From positions 1,495,001 through 1,559,000 of the forward strand of contig NZ_CP116339.1 in NCBI RefSeq assembly GCF_028198165.1: DNA of 64,000 nucleotides, read 5' to 3'. Made by a program: the position numbers and the translations under genes. Positions within the stretch are counted from its first letter, which is position 1, and each line of letters begins with the position of its first letter. The notes under the pieces are model-generated. The model did not search any database and was not told the DNA's origin. It saw nothing but the letters and a program-made list of their open reading frames with translations. Positions 52,260 through 60,188 of the stretch are shown one piece after another. This DNA is from Pseudoxanthomonas sp. JBR18. Its GTDB lineage: Bacteria > Pseudomonadota > Gammaproteobacteria > Xanthomonadales > Xanthomonadaceae.

Positions 52260-52288
52260 GGCTCGCTTTGATCACGGAAGATCGGCGC

Positions 52289-53302
52289 ATGTCGTCCCCC
52301 TCCCCGCCTGCCCTCGGCGTCCGCATCATCAGCAGCGGGATCTATGTCCCGCGCGAGCGGGTGGACTCGTCCCGGTTCGACCAGTCCTTGGGAAAGCCCG
52401 CCGGGTGGACCCAGCGACACATGGGCATGACCGAGCGGCCGCATGCCGGCCCTGGTGAAACATCTTCCTGGATGGGCGCCCAGGCCGCGCGCCAGGCCCT
52501 GGGCAGCGCCGGCCTGGAAGCGAACCAGGTGGATGTGGTGATCTCGGCCTGCGGCGTCATGGAACAGGCCCTGCCCTGCACTGCCGCACTCATCCATCGC
52601 GAACTGGGACTGGCCGGCAGCGGCATCGGGGCCTTCGATGTCAACGCAAGCTGCCTGAGCTTTCTGTCTGCGCTGGATCTTGCGTCGCTGGCCATCGCCG
52701 GAGGGCGCTATCGCCGCGTGCTGATCGTGTCCAGTGAGGTCGCCACAGCCGGTTTGAACTGGGACGATCCCGACACCGCACCGTTGTTCGGCGACGGCGC
52801 GGCCGCCGTCGTGCTGGAAGCCGACGCCACCGGCCGCTCGGCGGTGCTGGCCGCCCACCTGCAGACGTTCTCCGAGGGCGCCGACCACTGCCGCGTGCGC
52901 GCCGGGGGCACCCGCCTGCGCGTGGCCGATGACCCACAGGCCTATCTGGCCGCGGCGCGCTTCGAGATGGCCGGCAAGCCGACCTATCGCCTGGCCGCGC
53001 AGAAGCTGCCGAAGTTCATCGATGGGCTGCTGCAGCGTGCAGGCGTCGCACTGGGCGAGCTGCGGTGCATCGTGCCGCACCAGGCCAGCAGCAAGGCGCT
53101 GCGCCACCTGGAGCGCGCGCTGGGCCTGCCCTCGGCGCTGCTGGTCCGCATCCTGGACACCCATGGCAACCAGATGGCCGCTTCCATCCCCACTGCGCTG
53201 CATCACGCGCTCAGTGCCGGCCGGGTGCGACGCGGCGACACGATCGCCTTGGTTGGCTCGGGCGCGGGGCTTTCGCTGGGCGGCGTAGTGCTGCGCTACT
53301 GA
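52289..53302 (+). CDS. Ketoacyl synthase III-like condensing enzyme
   Basis: A 337-residue KAS III/thiolase-fold enzyme that would join an acyl unit to an extender or second acyl chain. The complete catalytic triad is visible: Cys122 in NASCLSFL, His264 in VPHQASS and Asn294 in HGNQMA. ATG 52289 has GGAAG 8 bases upstream; a TTG at 52268 is less likely. It opens a six-gene operon; the next gene starts in its stop codon (TGATG). It resembles FabH-like enzymes of secondary metabolism more than housekeeping FabH, since no fatty-acid genes are near. No acyl carrier protein gene lies in the operon. Confidence 0.85.
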   Translation: MSSPSPPALGVRIISSGIYVPRERVDSSRFDQSLGKPAGWTQRHMGMTERPHAGPGETSSWMGAQAARQALGSAGLEANQVDVVISACGVMEQALPCTAALIHRELGLAGSGIGAFDVNASCLSFLSALDLASLAIAGGRYRRVLIVSSEVATAGLNWDDPDTAPLFGDGAAAVVLEADATGRSAVLAAHLQTFSEGADHCRVRAGGTRLRVADDPQAYLAAARFEMAGKPTYRLAAQKLPKFIDGLLQRAGVALGELRCIVPHQASSKALRHLERALGLPSALLVRILDTHGNQMAASIPTALHHALSAGRVRRGDTIALVGSGAGLSLGGVVLRY

Positions 53303-54282
53303 TGGGCGCGGTGCTGGTGACCGGAGCGTCGGGCTTCATCGGCCGGCACATCGTGCTGGCGTTGCAGGCGCGCGGTGAACAGGTGGTGGCCAGCGGGCGT
53401 GACCCGCAGGCGCTGGCACGACTGCCGGGCGGCATCGCGGTGCGCCCGGTAGACCTGTGCCGCGACGACCTGGACGCCTTGCTGCGCGGCTGCGAGGCGG
53501 TCATCCACCCGGCCGCGCGCTCGACGCCATGGGGCCCTGCCGCGGCCTTCGAACGCGACAACGTGCTGGCCACGCAGCGGCTGCTCGACGCGGCCAGGCG
53601 CGCCCAGATCAGGCGCTTCGTGCATTTCAGCTCGCCCAGCATCTACTTCCGGTACGCGGACCAGCACGCCGTCACCGAGGACTTCGCCCCACCCGCGCGC
53701 TGGATCACCGACTACGCGCGCACCAAGTGGGAGTCGGAGGTGCGCGTGCGCCAAGCAGCGGCCGAGGGCCTGCCCTGCGTGGTGCTGCGCCCGCGCGCCG
53801 TGTTTGGCGAAGGCGACCGTGCGATCTTCCCGCGCCTGCTGGCCGTGGCCCGGCGTGGGTGGTTTCCGCTGGTGCACGGCGGCCGCGCGATCATCGACAC
53901 CACCCACATCGACAATGTGGTCGATGCCGCGCTGGCCTGCCTGTCCCCTGCGGTGCCGGGTGACGGACGCGCGTACAACCTGAGCAATGGCGAGCCGATC
54001 GCCGTGGCCGCGCTGCTACGGCAGGTATTCGAGGCTTGCGACCTGCGCGTGCGCATGGTGCCGGTGCCGCGCACGCTGGCGGTCGGGCTGGCTGGGGTGG
54101 GTGAAGCCATTGCACGGCGCCGTCGCGATTGCCCGGAGCCCCGGCTGACCCGCTACAGCGTGGGCGTCATCGGCTGGTCGCAGACGCTGGACATTGGCCG
54201 GGCGCGCCAAGAACTGGGCTACACGCCACGCGTCAGCATCGCCGAAGGCCTGGCGCGATTCGCGCGGAGCGTGCGGGCATGA
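53302..54282 (+). CDS. NAD-dependent epimerase/dehydratase (extended SDR, 3-beta-HSD-like)
   Basis: A 326-residue extended SDR with GASGFIG (residues 8-14), a conserved HPAARS segment, catalytic Tyr138 and Lys142 (YARTK), and a typical substrate-domain C-terminus. It resembles OleD and 3-beta-hydroxysteroid dehydrogenase-type reductases that act on beta-keto or hydroxy compounds, so it may reduce the KAS III product. ATG 53302 shares a base with the previous stop; its own stop overlaps the next start as ATGA. Confidence 0.85.
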   Translation: MGAVLVTGASGFIGRHIVLALQARGEQVVASGRDPQALARLPGGIAVRPVDLCRDDLDALLRGCEAVIHPAARSTPWGPAAAFERDNVLATQRLLDAARRAQIRRFVHFSSPSIYFRYADQHAVTEDFAPPARWITDYARTKWESEVRVRQAAAEGLPCVVLRPRAVFGEGDRAIFPRLLAVARRGWFPLVHGGRAIIDTTHIDNVVDAALACLSPAVPGDGRAYNLSNGEPIAVAALLRQVFEACDLRVRMVPVPRTLAVGLAGVGEAIARRRRDCPEPRLTRYSVGVIGWSQTLDIGRARQELGYTPRVSIAEGLARFARSVRA

Positions 54283-55103
54283 TCCGCTGGCGCCTGTTCG
54301 AGGCCGGGCACTGCCGGCACCCGGAGATCGCCACGCGCCGCGACGGTGCGTTGGGCGCTTGCGAATTTCCGTCCCTGGCCGCCCTGCTGCAGCATCCGCG
54401 GCAGGGTTGGATGTTGTTCGATACCGGTTACGCCGCGCATTTCCTCACCGCCACGCAGGCCTTCCCCGAGCGGTTGTATCGCTGGGTGACGCCGGTGCAT
54501 CTGCAGCCACACGAACCGCTGGTCGAACAGCTGCGTGTCGCGGGCATCGGCCCCGATGACATCCGCTGGGTCGTGCTGTCGCACCTGCATGGCGACCACG
54601 TGGCCGGCATCGCCGATTTCCCGCGTGCGCGCATTGCGCTGTCGCAGGCAGCGTGGGACGACCTGCGCGGACGCAACCGCTGGTCGGCCACGCGCCAGGG
54701 CTTCCTGCCGCGGTTGCTGGAAGGCGCCACACCGCGCATGGACTGGTTCGAGCAGCGCCCCGCCTGCTCGCTGCCCGCGGCCCTGCAGGCCTTCGGCCAG
54801 GGATACGACCTGTTAGGCGATGGGCGCCTGCTGCTGGTGCCGCTGCCGGGCCACGCGCCGGGGCACTTCGGCCTGTGGTTCGAAGACGCGCAGGGGCCAG
54901 TGTTCCTCATTGGCGATGCGGCCTGGTCCAGCGATGCGCTGGTCGATGCCGCGCCGCCGCCGCGCCTGGTCAGCAGCTGGCTGGGCGACACGCCGCGCTA
55001 CCTGGAGACGCTGGCGCACCTGCGTGAACTGCGCCGCGCACACCCACGACTGCGCATCGTGCCCTCGCACTGCCGGCAATGGCGCGAGCACACGCATGGC
55101 TAG
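54279..55103 (+). CDS. Metallo-beta-lactamase-fold hydrolase
   Basis: A 274-residue MBL-fold protein with the dinuclear metal motif HLHGDH (residues 102-107), GHAPGHFGL and IGDAAW in order. It resembles lactonase-type members such as quorum-quenching AHL lactonases, but in this operon it may hydrolyse a thioester, lactone or ester intermediate. It is the third gene; overlaps the fourth by eight bases. Confidence 0.8.
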   Translation: MIRWRLFEAGHCRHPEIATRRDGALGACEFPSLAALLQHPRQGWMLFDTGYAAHFLTATQAFPERLYRWVTPVHLQPHEPLVEQLRVAGIGPDDIRWVVLSHLHGDHVAGIADFPRARIALSQAAWDDLRGRNRWSATRQGFLPRLLEGATPRMDWFEQRPACSLPAALQAFGQGYDLLGDGRLLLVPLPGHAPGHFGLWFEDAQGPVFLIGDAAWSSDALVDAAPPPRLVSSWLGDTPRYLETLAHLRELRRAHPRLRIVPSHCRQWREHTHG

Positions 55104-56259
55104 GGCGCCAGGCGTGCTGATGACCGGCGCACGCGCGCCGATCACGCTGGACCTGGCGCGCAGATTCCATGCGGCCGGCTGGCGCGTGCACGTGGCTGAC
55201 AGCCTGCCGGCGCACAGCACGGGCAGCTCACGCGCGGTCACGCAGCGGCATCGCCTGGCGCCGCCGCGGCAAGCGCTGGCGGCCTTCGCGCACGACCTGT
55301 CGCGCATCGCCCGCGAGCACGCCATCGACCTGCTGCTGCCCACCTGCGAGGAGGCGCTGTACGTGGCCCACGTGCGTCCGCAGCTGCCCGCGCAGCTGAG
55401 CGTGGCCTGCAGCGAATTCGCGCTGATGCGCCAGCTGCACAGCAAATGGGAGTTCCTGCAGCTGGCGCGAGATTGCGGCGTAGGCGTGCCCGACAGCGCG
55501 CGCGTGCAGATACTCGACGAGGCACGCGATTTGTGTGGACACGCGCCGGTGGTACTGAAGCCGGAGTTCTCGCGCTTCGGCACGTTCGTGCGGGTGCTGC
55601 CCGGCGGTATCACCGCCACTACCCCGCCGCTGGCCGGACATGGGCCTTGGGTCGCGCAGCAGCTGGTCCGGGGCAGCGAGTACTGCAGTTATGTGGTGGC
55701 CATGCGCGGGCGCCTGCTGGCGCATGCGGTCTATGCGCCGCGGTATCGCCTGCGGCGCAGCGCCAGTTACTACTTCGATCCGGTCACGCGGCCGGCCCTG
55801 CAGGCGTTCGCGGCCACGCTGGTCGGCAAGCTTGGTTACACCGGCCAGATCGCCTTCGACTGGATTATCGATGACGCCGGCACGCCGTGGGTCCTGGAAT
55901 GCAATCCACGCGGCACCAGCGGCGTGCATCTTTTCGCGCCGCACGACCCGCTTCCTGCCGCGCTGGCGGGCCAGCGTGAGGGCGTGCTGACCCCCGGTCA
56001 CGGCCGCGCCGCGATGCTGGGCGCGCTGATGTGGCTCGAAGCGCTGCCGCGTGCGCTGCTGCAGGGTGCGCTGCCCGCCTGGCGCGTGGACATGGCGCGG
56101 GCCGATGACGTGCTGGCCGTGCCCGGCGACCGCGCGCCGCTGCCGATGGTCGTGGCCGATCTCGCGGCCATCGCGGGCACCGCACTGCGCCAGCGCACCA
56201 GCCTGCGTGCCGCCGCCACCGCTGACTGCGAGTGGGACGGGGACCCGCTGGCGCCATGA
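55096..56259 (+). CDS. ATP-grasp ligase
   Basis: A 387-residue ATP-grasp protein. An N-terminal Rossmann-like pre-ATP-grasp domain (TGARAPITLDLARRF) leads to a nucleotide-binding segment VVLKPEFSRFGTF and the metal-binding DWIIDDAGTPWVLECNPRGTSG. These enzymes join a carboxylate to an amine or thiol through an acyl phosphate. The likely role here is to make an amide or amino-acid conjugate. It overlaps both neighbours (8 bases before; ATGA after). Confidence 0.85.
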   Translation: MARAPGVLMTGARAPITLDLARRFHAAGWRVHVADSLPAHSTGSSRAVTQRHRLAPPRQALAAFAHDLSRIAREHAIDLLLPTCEEALYVAHVRPQLPAQLSVACSEFALMRQLHSKWEFLQLARDCGVGVPDSARVQILDEARDLCGHAPVVLKPEFSRFGTFVRVLPGGITATTPPLAGHGPWVAQQLVRGSEYCSYVVAMRGRLLAHAVYAPRYRLRRSASYYFDPVTRPALQAFAATLVGKLGYTGQIAFDWIIDDAGTPWVLECNPRGTSGVHLFAPHDPLPAALAGQREGVLTPGHGRAAMLGALMWLEALPRALLQGALPAWRVDMARADDVLAVPGDRAPLPMVVADLAAIAGTALRQRTSLRAAATADCEWDGDPLAP

Positions 56260-57344
56260 GCCGCAGCTATCGCGAACAGGCCGAGGCCTTCGCCGCACTC
56301 CATGACGGCGGCGATGCCACGCAGCTGGCCGACAACCTGCACGCCCGCATCCACGTGCTGCGCGGCGGCGGCCTGCCGGTGCCGGCCATGGTCGCTGCGG
56401 TCGGGCGTGGCAATGCCTGGGTGTGTTCACCTCGCACCACCTATGCCGACTACGCCGCCGAGGAGGCGCGGCGCCTGCTGCCGCCTTGGCAGGCACGGCC
56501 GTTGTCGATGCTGTGCGCGGGCGTGGGTCGGCTGCTGGATGCCGCGCGCATCGACCGCGCGGTCTCGCTCAACAACTGGGGGCTGAGTACCAACCTCTAC
56601 CCGGCGCTGGATCAGCTCGATCTCGCCGGTCTGATCGATGAAGCCCGCACGGGTTGGCCGGACCACGCACTGTGGTTCCGCTCGCTCAACCCGGTGCACG
56701 ACGCCGACTGGCTGACCGCGTTGCGGGCGCGTGGTTTCCTGCTGGTGGCCAGCCGTCAGGTCTACCTGCGCGAAGCAGGCCTGCCGGCGTGCGGACGCGA
56801 TCTGGTGGCCGATCTGCGCCTGCTGCAGCGCCAGGACCTGCGGCATGTCGCGGAGACCGCATTCGTCGAGACCGACTACCCACGGATCGCCGCGCTGTAC
56901 GCGCAGCTGTACCTGGACAAGTACTCGCGGCACAACCCGGCCTACCACGCCACCATGCTGCGTGACTGGCATCGCAGGGGATTGCTGCAGCTGCGCGGCT
57001 TCCGCGACGACGACGGCCAGCTGCTGTGCATCGCCGGCATGTTCGGCACCGGGACCACCATGACCACACCCATCGTCGGCTACGACACCTCCCGGCCACA
57101 GCGCCTGGGGCTGTACCGCACACTGACCGCCTGCGGCTTCGACGAGGCGCTGCGCAGTGGCCGCCACCTCAACCTCAGTGCGGGTGCAGCGGGCTTCAAA
57201 CGGCTGCGCGGTGCGACGCCTGCGATCGAGTACAGCGCGGTGTGGCTGCCACCGGCGGCGCGTGCCAGCCGCGCCGTGGTGTCGTTGCTGTCCAGCCTCA
57301 CCTGTCGCCTGGGCGTGCCCTTGATGCGGAAGTACCAGCTGTGA
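56256..57344 (+). CDS. GNAT-like acyltransferase of unknown specificity
   Basis: A 362-residue protein not matching a named family closely. The last 200 residues have the feel of a GNAT or FemAB-type fold (DYPRIAALYAQLYLDKYS, RRGLLQLRGFRDDDGQLLCIAGMF, GYDTSRPQRLGLYR). ATG 56256 overlaps the ATP-grasp stop as ATGA and its stop overlaps the GTG of the Rieske gene. It may acylate or aminoacylate the pathway product; this is inference from fold and context. Confidence 0.55.
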   Translation: MSRSYREQAEAFAALHDGGDATQLADNLHARIHVLRGGGLPVPAMVAAVGRGNAWVCSPRTTYADYAAEEARRLLPPWQARPLSMLCAGVGRLLDAARIDRAVSLNNWGLSTNLYPALDQLDLAGLIDEARTGWPDHALWFRSLNPVHDADWLTALRARGFLLVASRQVYLREAGLPACGRDLVADLRLLQRQDLRHVAETAFVETDYPRIAALYAQLYLDKYSRHNPAYHATMLRDWHRRGLLQLRGFRDDDGQLLCIAGMFGTGTTMTTPIVGYDTSRPQRLGLYRTLTACGFDEALRSGRHLNLSAGAAGFKRLRGATPAIEYSAVWLPPAARASRAVVSLLSSLTCRLGVPLMRKYQL

Positions 57345-58354
57345 ATGGCTGGCATCCACGGTTGTTCCGACAGTGGTACGCGGTGGCGGGTGGTGCACGG
57401 CTGCGCACGCGTCCGCTGGCGATCCAGCTGCTGGGCCTGCCGCTGGTGCTGGCGCGCGACGCGCACGGCCGCCCCTTCGCGCTGGAAGACCGCTGCCCAC
57501 ACCGGCACGCGCCGCTGTCCTCCGGCTGTGTCGAACACGGCCAGCTGCGTTGCCCGTACCACGGCTGGCGCTTCGACCACGATGGCCGGCTGACCGAAGT
57601 GCCCGGCCTGCCAGCGGACCTGCAGGCGCCAGCGATCCGCGCCAGCGCATTTCCCGTCATCGAACACGACGGCCTGCTGTGGCTGCGGCCCTCACAGGAA
57701 GGCGAACCGGCGCCTTCCGCGCTGGTAATGGACGCGCGGCCAGAACATCGACGATTCCTGTGGCAGACGCGTTGGCAGGCGCACGTGCTGGAGGCGATGG
57801 AGAACTTCCTGGATCCGCTGCACACGCATTACCTGCATCCCGGACTCGTGCGGCGTGGTGGCGCGCGCGCGCCGATGCAGGCCCGCCTGCGCTGTGACCC
57901 TTCTGGCTTCGTGGTCGACTACCAAGGACAGCCGCAGCAGAGCGGGCTGCTGTATCGGCTGTTCGAATCGCCTCGCAGCCAAGAGCGCGCGTGCTTCGCG
58001 CTGCCCGGCAGCGCACGCATCGAGTACGGCTACGTCAGCGGCGCCGCGGTGCACATCACCCTGCACTTCAGCCCACGCGACGACACGCACACCGAGGTGT
58101 TCGCGTCCTTGCACGTGCAGGGACGTTGGGCACCACGCTGGGCGGTGCGTTGGCTGTTGTGGCCGTTCCTGCACCGCGTCGGCGAACAGGACAAGCGGAT
58201 GCTGGCCCTGCAGTCCTGGAACAAGCAGCGCTTCGATGCGCGCGGCAGCGCCAGCACGCCGCTGGACCTGGTGCGTGCGCCACTGGAACGCTGGTGGCTG
58301 CATGGCGAAGTCCCGCACGCGGCGCAATCGCGCACGCAGGCGCTGCTGCTCTAG
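57341..58354 (+). CDS. Rieske non-heme iron oxygenase
   Basis: A 337-residue oxygenase alpha-subunit-like enzyme. The Rieske [2Fe-2S] ligands are C52-P-H54 and C71-P-Y-H74; the mononuclear iron site is N155-F-L-D158-P-L-H161 with H166. It begins at GTG 57341, whose GTGA overlaps the previous stop. It resembles VanA/ring-hydroxylating and demethylating Rieske enzymes, which need a separate reductase; none is in the operon. The likely role is hydroxylation, desaturation or demethylation of the pathway product. Its stop codon overlaps that of a convergent LysR remnant. Confidence 0.85.
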   Translation: MNGWHPRLFRQWYAVAGGARLRTRPLAIQLLGLPLVLARDAHGRPFALEDRCPHRHAPLSSGCVEHGQLRCPYHGWRFDHDGRLTEVPGLPADLQAPAIRASAFPVIEHDGLLWLRPSQEGEPAPSALVMDARPEHRRFLWQTRWQAHVLEAMENFLDPLHTHYLHPGLVRRGGARAPMQARLRCDPSGFVVDYQGQPQQSGLLYRLFESPRSQERACFALPGSARIEYGYVSGAAVHITLHFSPRDDTHTEVFASLHVQGRWAPRWAVRWLLWPFLHRVGEQDKRMLALQSWNKQRFDARGSASTPLDLVRAPLERWWLHGEVPHAAQSRTQALLL

Positions 58355-58480
58355 CACAGTCCTTCGCACATAAAAGCCACGAACACCCGCAGCTTGGGCG
58401 GCAGGTGCTCGCGCGCGGGGTAATAGAGTGGAAGCCGGCGAACGGTTTCTGCCAATCATCCAGATCCCGCACGCCAGTGG
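58351..58480 (-). pseudogene. Frameshifted LysR-family C-terminal remnant
   Basis: One minus-strand frame reads RDLDDWQKPFAGFH and the next reads LPLYYPAREHLPPKLRVFVAFMCEGLC to a TAG (58351-58353). Joined by one frameshift near 58430 they reproduce the final part of a LysR effector domain (W-x-P-F-x-G-F-H-L-Y-Y-P pattern). The start and DNA-binding domain are missing. The stop overlaps the stop of the convergent Rieske gene. Confidence 0.7.
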
Positions 58481-58607
58481 TCCCTGGGCGCCGACTAGGG
58501 GTCTACCCTCATCGGCAGGGAGCTGCCTCGACAGCGGCATCTTTCATCTTGGCTTCGTCGTGAAATGCCCGGCCGCAGGAAGGATGAAAATTCTTTCTCG
58601 AAAGTAC

Positions 58608-58622
58608 TAGACGACCGGTCTA
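58608..58622. promoter_or_regulatory. TetR operator, copy 1
   Basis: TAGACGACCGGTCTA is a near-perfect dyad (TAGAC / GTCTA) inside a 22-bp segment (58605-58626) repeated exactly at 59300-59321. It lies 22 bp upstream of the TetR start and probably mediates autoregulation. Confidence 0.8.
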
Positions 58623-58643
58623 CTTGAGTGTAAGGTAACCCGC

Positions 58644-59249
58644 ATGGACGCCACTGCCACCCCCGACAACCACGATGTACGCGAGAGCTTGCTGGCCATC
58701 GGTCAGCAGACCATGGCAGCCAAGGGCTTCTCGGCGGTCGGGCTGAAGGAGATCCTGGCCAGTGCTGGGGTTCCGAAGGGCTCGTTCTATCACTACTTCG
58801 CGTCCAAGGACGCGTACGGCGAAGCGCTCCTCGAAAAGTATTTCACTGATTATCTGGCCGAGATGGACGCGACCCTGCACCAGCCTGGGCTGACCATGGC
58901 CCAGCGCCTGATGCACTACTGGCAGGCTTGGCAGGACAACCAGTCCGTCTCCGACTGCCAGGGCAAATGCTTGGCCGTGAAGCTGGGCGCTGAAGTGGCA
59001 GACCTGTCCGAATCCATGCGCCTGACCATGCAACGCGGCACCACTGGGATCGTTGATCGGCTGGCGTTGGCCATCAAGGCCGGTGCGGCCGAGGGATCGC
59101 TCAGTATTGAAGGCCAGCATCGCGATGTTGCCCAGAGCCTTTACCAGCTTTGGCTGGGCGCCAGCGTGCTGGTGAAGGTCACACGCACAACGGCCCCTTT
59201 CGACTCAGCCATGAACACGACCCGGCAGATCCTCCACATCGCGCCCTGA
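58644..59249 (+). CDS. TetR-family repressor (NemR/AcuR-like)
   Basis: A 201-residue TetR protein with an N-terminal HTH (LLAIGQQTMAAKGFSAVGLKEI, SFYHYFASKD) and a C-terminal ligand domain of the TetR_C_16-like group. Cys residues in QGKCLA and nearby may sense electrophiles, as in NemR. It is followed by a DJ-1-like gene and other detoxification genes, and both carry the same TAGAC-N5-GTCTA operator. Likely ligand: reactive aldehydes or quinones. Confidence 0.85.
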   Translation: MDATATPDNHDVRESLLAIGQQTMAAKGFSAVGLKEILASAGVPKGSFYHYFASKDAYGEALLEKYFTDYLAEMDATLHQPGLTMAQRLMHYWQAWQDNQSVSDCQGKCLAVKLGAEVADLSESMRLTMQRGTTGIVDRLALAIKAGAAEGSLSIEGQHRDVAQSLYQLWLGASVLVKVTRTTAPFDSAMNTTRQILHIAP

Positions 59250-59302
59250 TCTGGGCGCTGTGACCCGCACTTCTGACGAAGTGTTTTTTTATGGCCGATT
59301 AC

Positions 59303-59317
59303 TAGACGACCGGTCTA
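59303..59317. promoter_or_regulatory. TetR operator, copy 2
   Basis: The second copy of TAGACGACCGGTCTA, within a 22-bp repeat of the site upstream of the TetR gene. It lies 33 bp before the DJ-1-like gene and probably controls the downstream detoxification operon. Confidence 0.8.
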
Positions 59318-59349
59318 CTTGTAAACAAACCACCGACAGGAGCACCACC

Positions 59350-60036
59350 ATGAAGATCCTCATCGTCCTTACCTCCCATGACACCCTGGGCAACACCGGC
59401 AAGAAGACCGGCTTCTGGCTGGAAGAGCTGGCCGCCCCGTACTACGTCTTCAAGGACGCCGGCGCCCAGATCGTGCTGGCCTCGCCCAAGGGTGGTCAGC
59501 CGCCGCTGGATCCCAAGAGCAACGAGCCCTCCTTCCAGACCGACCTGACACGCCGCTTTGAAGCCGACGCCGATGCCAATGCACAGCTGGCCACTACCGT
59601 CCGCCTGGACAGCGTGTCGCAGGCAGACTTCGACGCGGTGTTCTACCCGGGCGGCCACGGGCCGCTGTGGGACCTGGCTGAAGACGCCAACTCCGTCGCC
59701 CTGATCGAGTCCTTCATTGCTGCCGGCAAGCCGGCCGCACTGGTCTGCCATGCCCCAGGCGTGCTGCGTGACGTCAAGGCCGCCGATGGCCAGCCACTGG
59801 TCGCCGGTAAGCAGGTCACAGGCTTCACCAATACCGAAGAGGAAGGCGTAGGCCTGACCGAGGTGGTGCCGTTCCTGGTGGAAGACGTACTAAAGGCCAA
59901 GGGCGGCCTCTACAGCAAGGGCGCTGACTGGGATTCCTACGTGGTCAGTGACGGCCTGCTGATCACCGGCCAGAACCCGGCGTCCTCGGCAGAAGCCGCA
60001 GACGTGCTGATCAAGCAGCTGACCGCCAAAGCCTGA
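59350..60036 (+). CDS. DJ-1/PfpI-family protein (glyoxalase/Hsp31-like)
   Basis: A 228-residue DJ-1 superfamily protein (type 1 glutamine amidotransferase-like fold). The nucleophile Cys is in ALVCHAPGVL and the conserved Glu near EELAAPYYVF. Similar proteins act as glutathione-independent glyoxalase III or protein deglycase-like enzymes. AGGAG lies 8 bases before ATG 59350. Under TetR control via the operator at 59303-59317. Confidence 0.8.
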   Translation: MKILIVLTSHDTLGNTGKKTGFWLEELAAPYYVFKDAGAQIVLASPKGGQPPLDPKSNEPSFQTDLTRRFEADADANAQLATTVRLDSVSQADFDAVFYPGGHGPLWDLAEDANSVALIESFIAAGKPAALVCHAPGVLRDVKAADGQPLVAGKQVTGFTNTEEEGVGLTEVVPFLVEDVLKAKGGLYSKGADWDSYVVSDGLLITGQNPASSAEAADVLIKQLTAKA

Positions 60037-60058
60037 GCGCCCACGCTGCGACCTGCGA

Positions 60059-60083
60059 GCGCCCGTGCCCTCCGCACGGGCGC
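60059..60083. terminator. 10-bp hairpin after DJ-1-like gene
   Basis: GCGCCCGTGC (60059-60068) and GCACGGGCGC (60074-60083) enclose a CCTCC loop, 22 bp after the DJ-1 stop. No T-tract follows; it may partially terminate or process the mRNA before the aldehyde dehydrogenase gene. Confidence 0.45.
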
Positions 60084-60188
60084 CTCCAGGCCACATCACA
60101 AGGCTTTGCTGGTACGGCCGGTCAATCCGATGACTGAGCGACCGTCCGTGCCGACGAAGCACATTCCACTTTCGAGCAGAAACAGGCC

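Noticed and set aside
52289..54282. Possible OleABCD olefin-synthesis locus
   Set aside because: Only the OleA-like fold and OleD-like SDR types are present; the OleB hydrolase and OleC AMP-ligase are missing, and the remaining enzymes do not fit that pathway.
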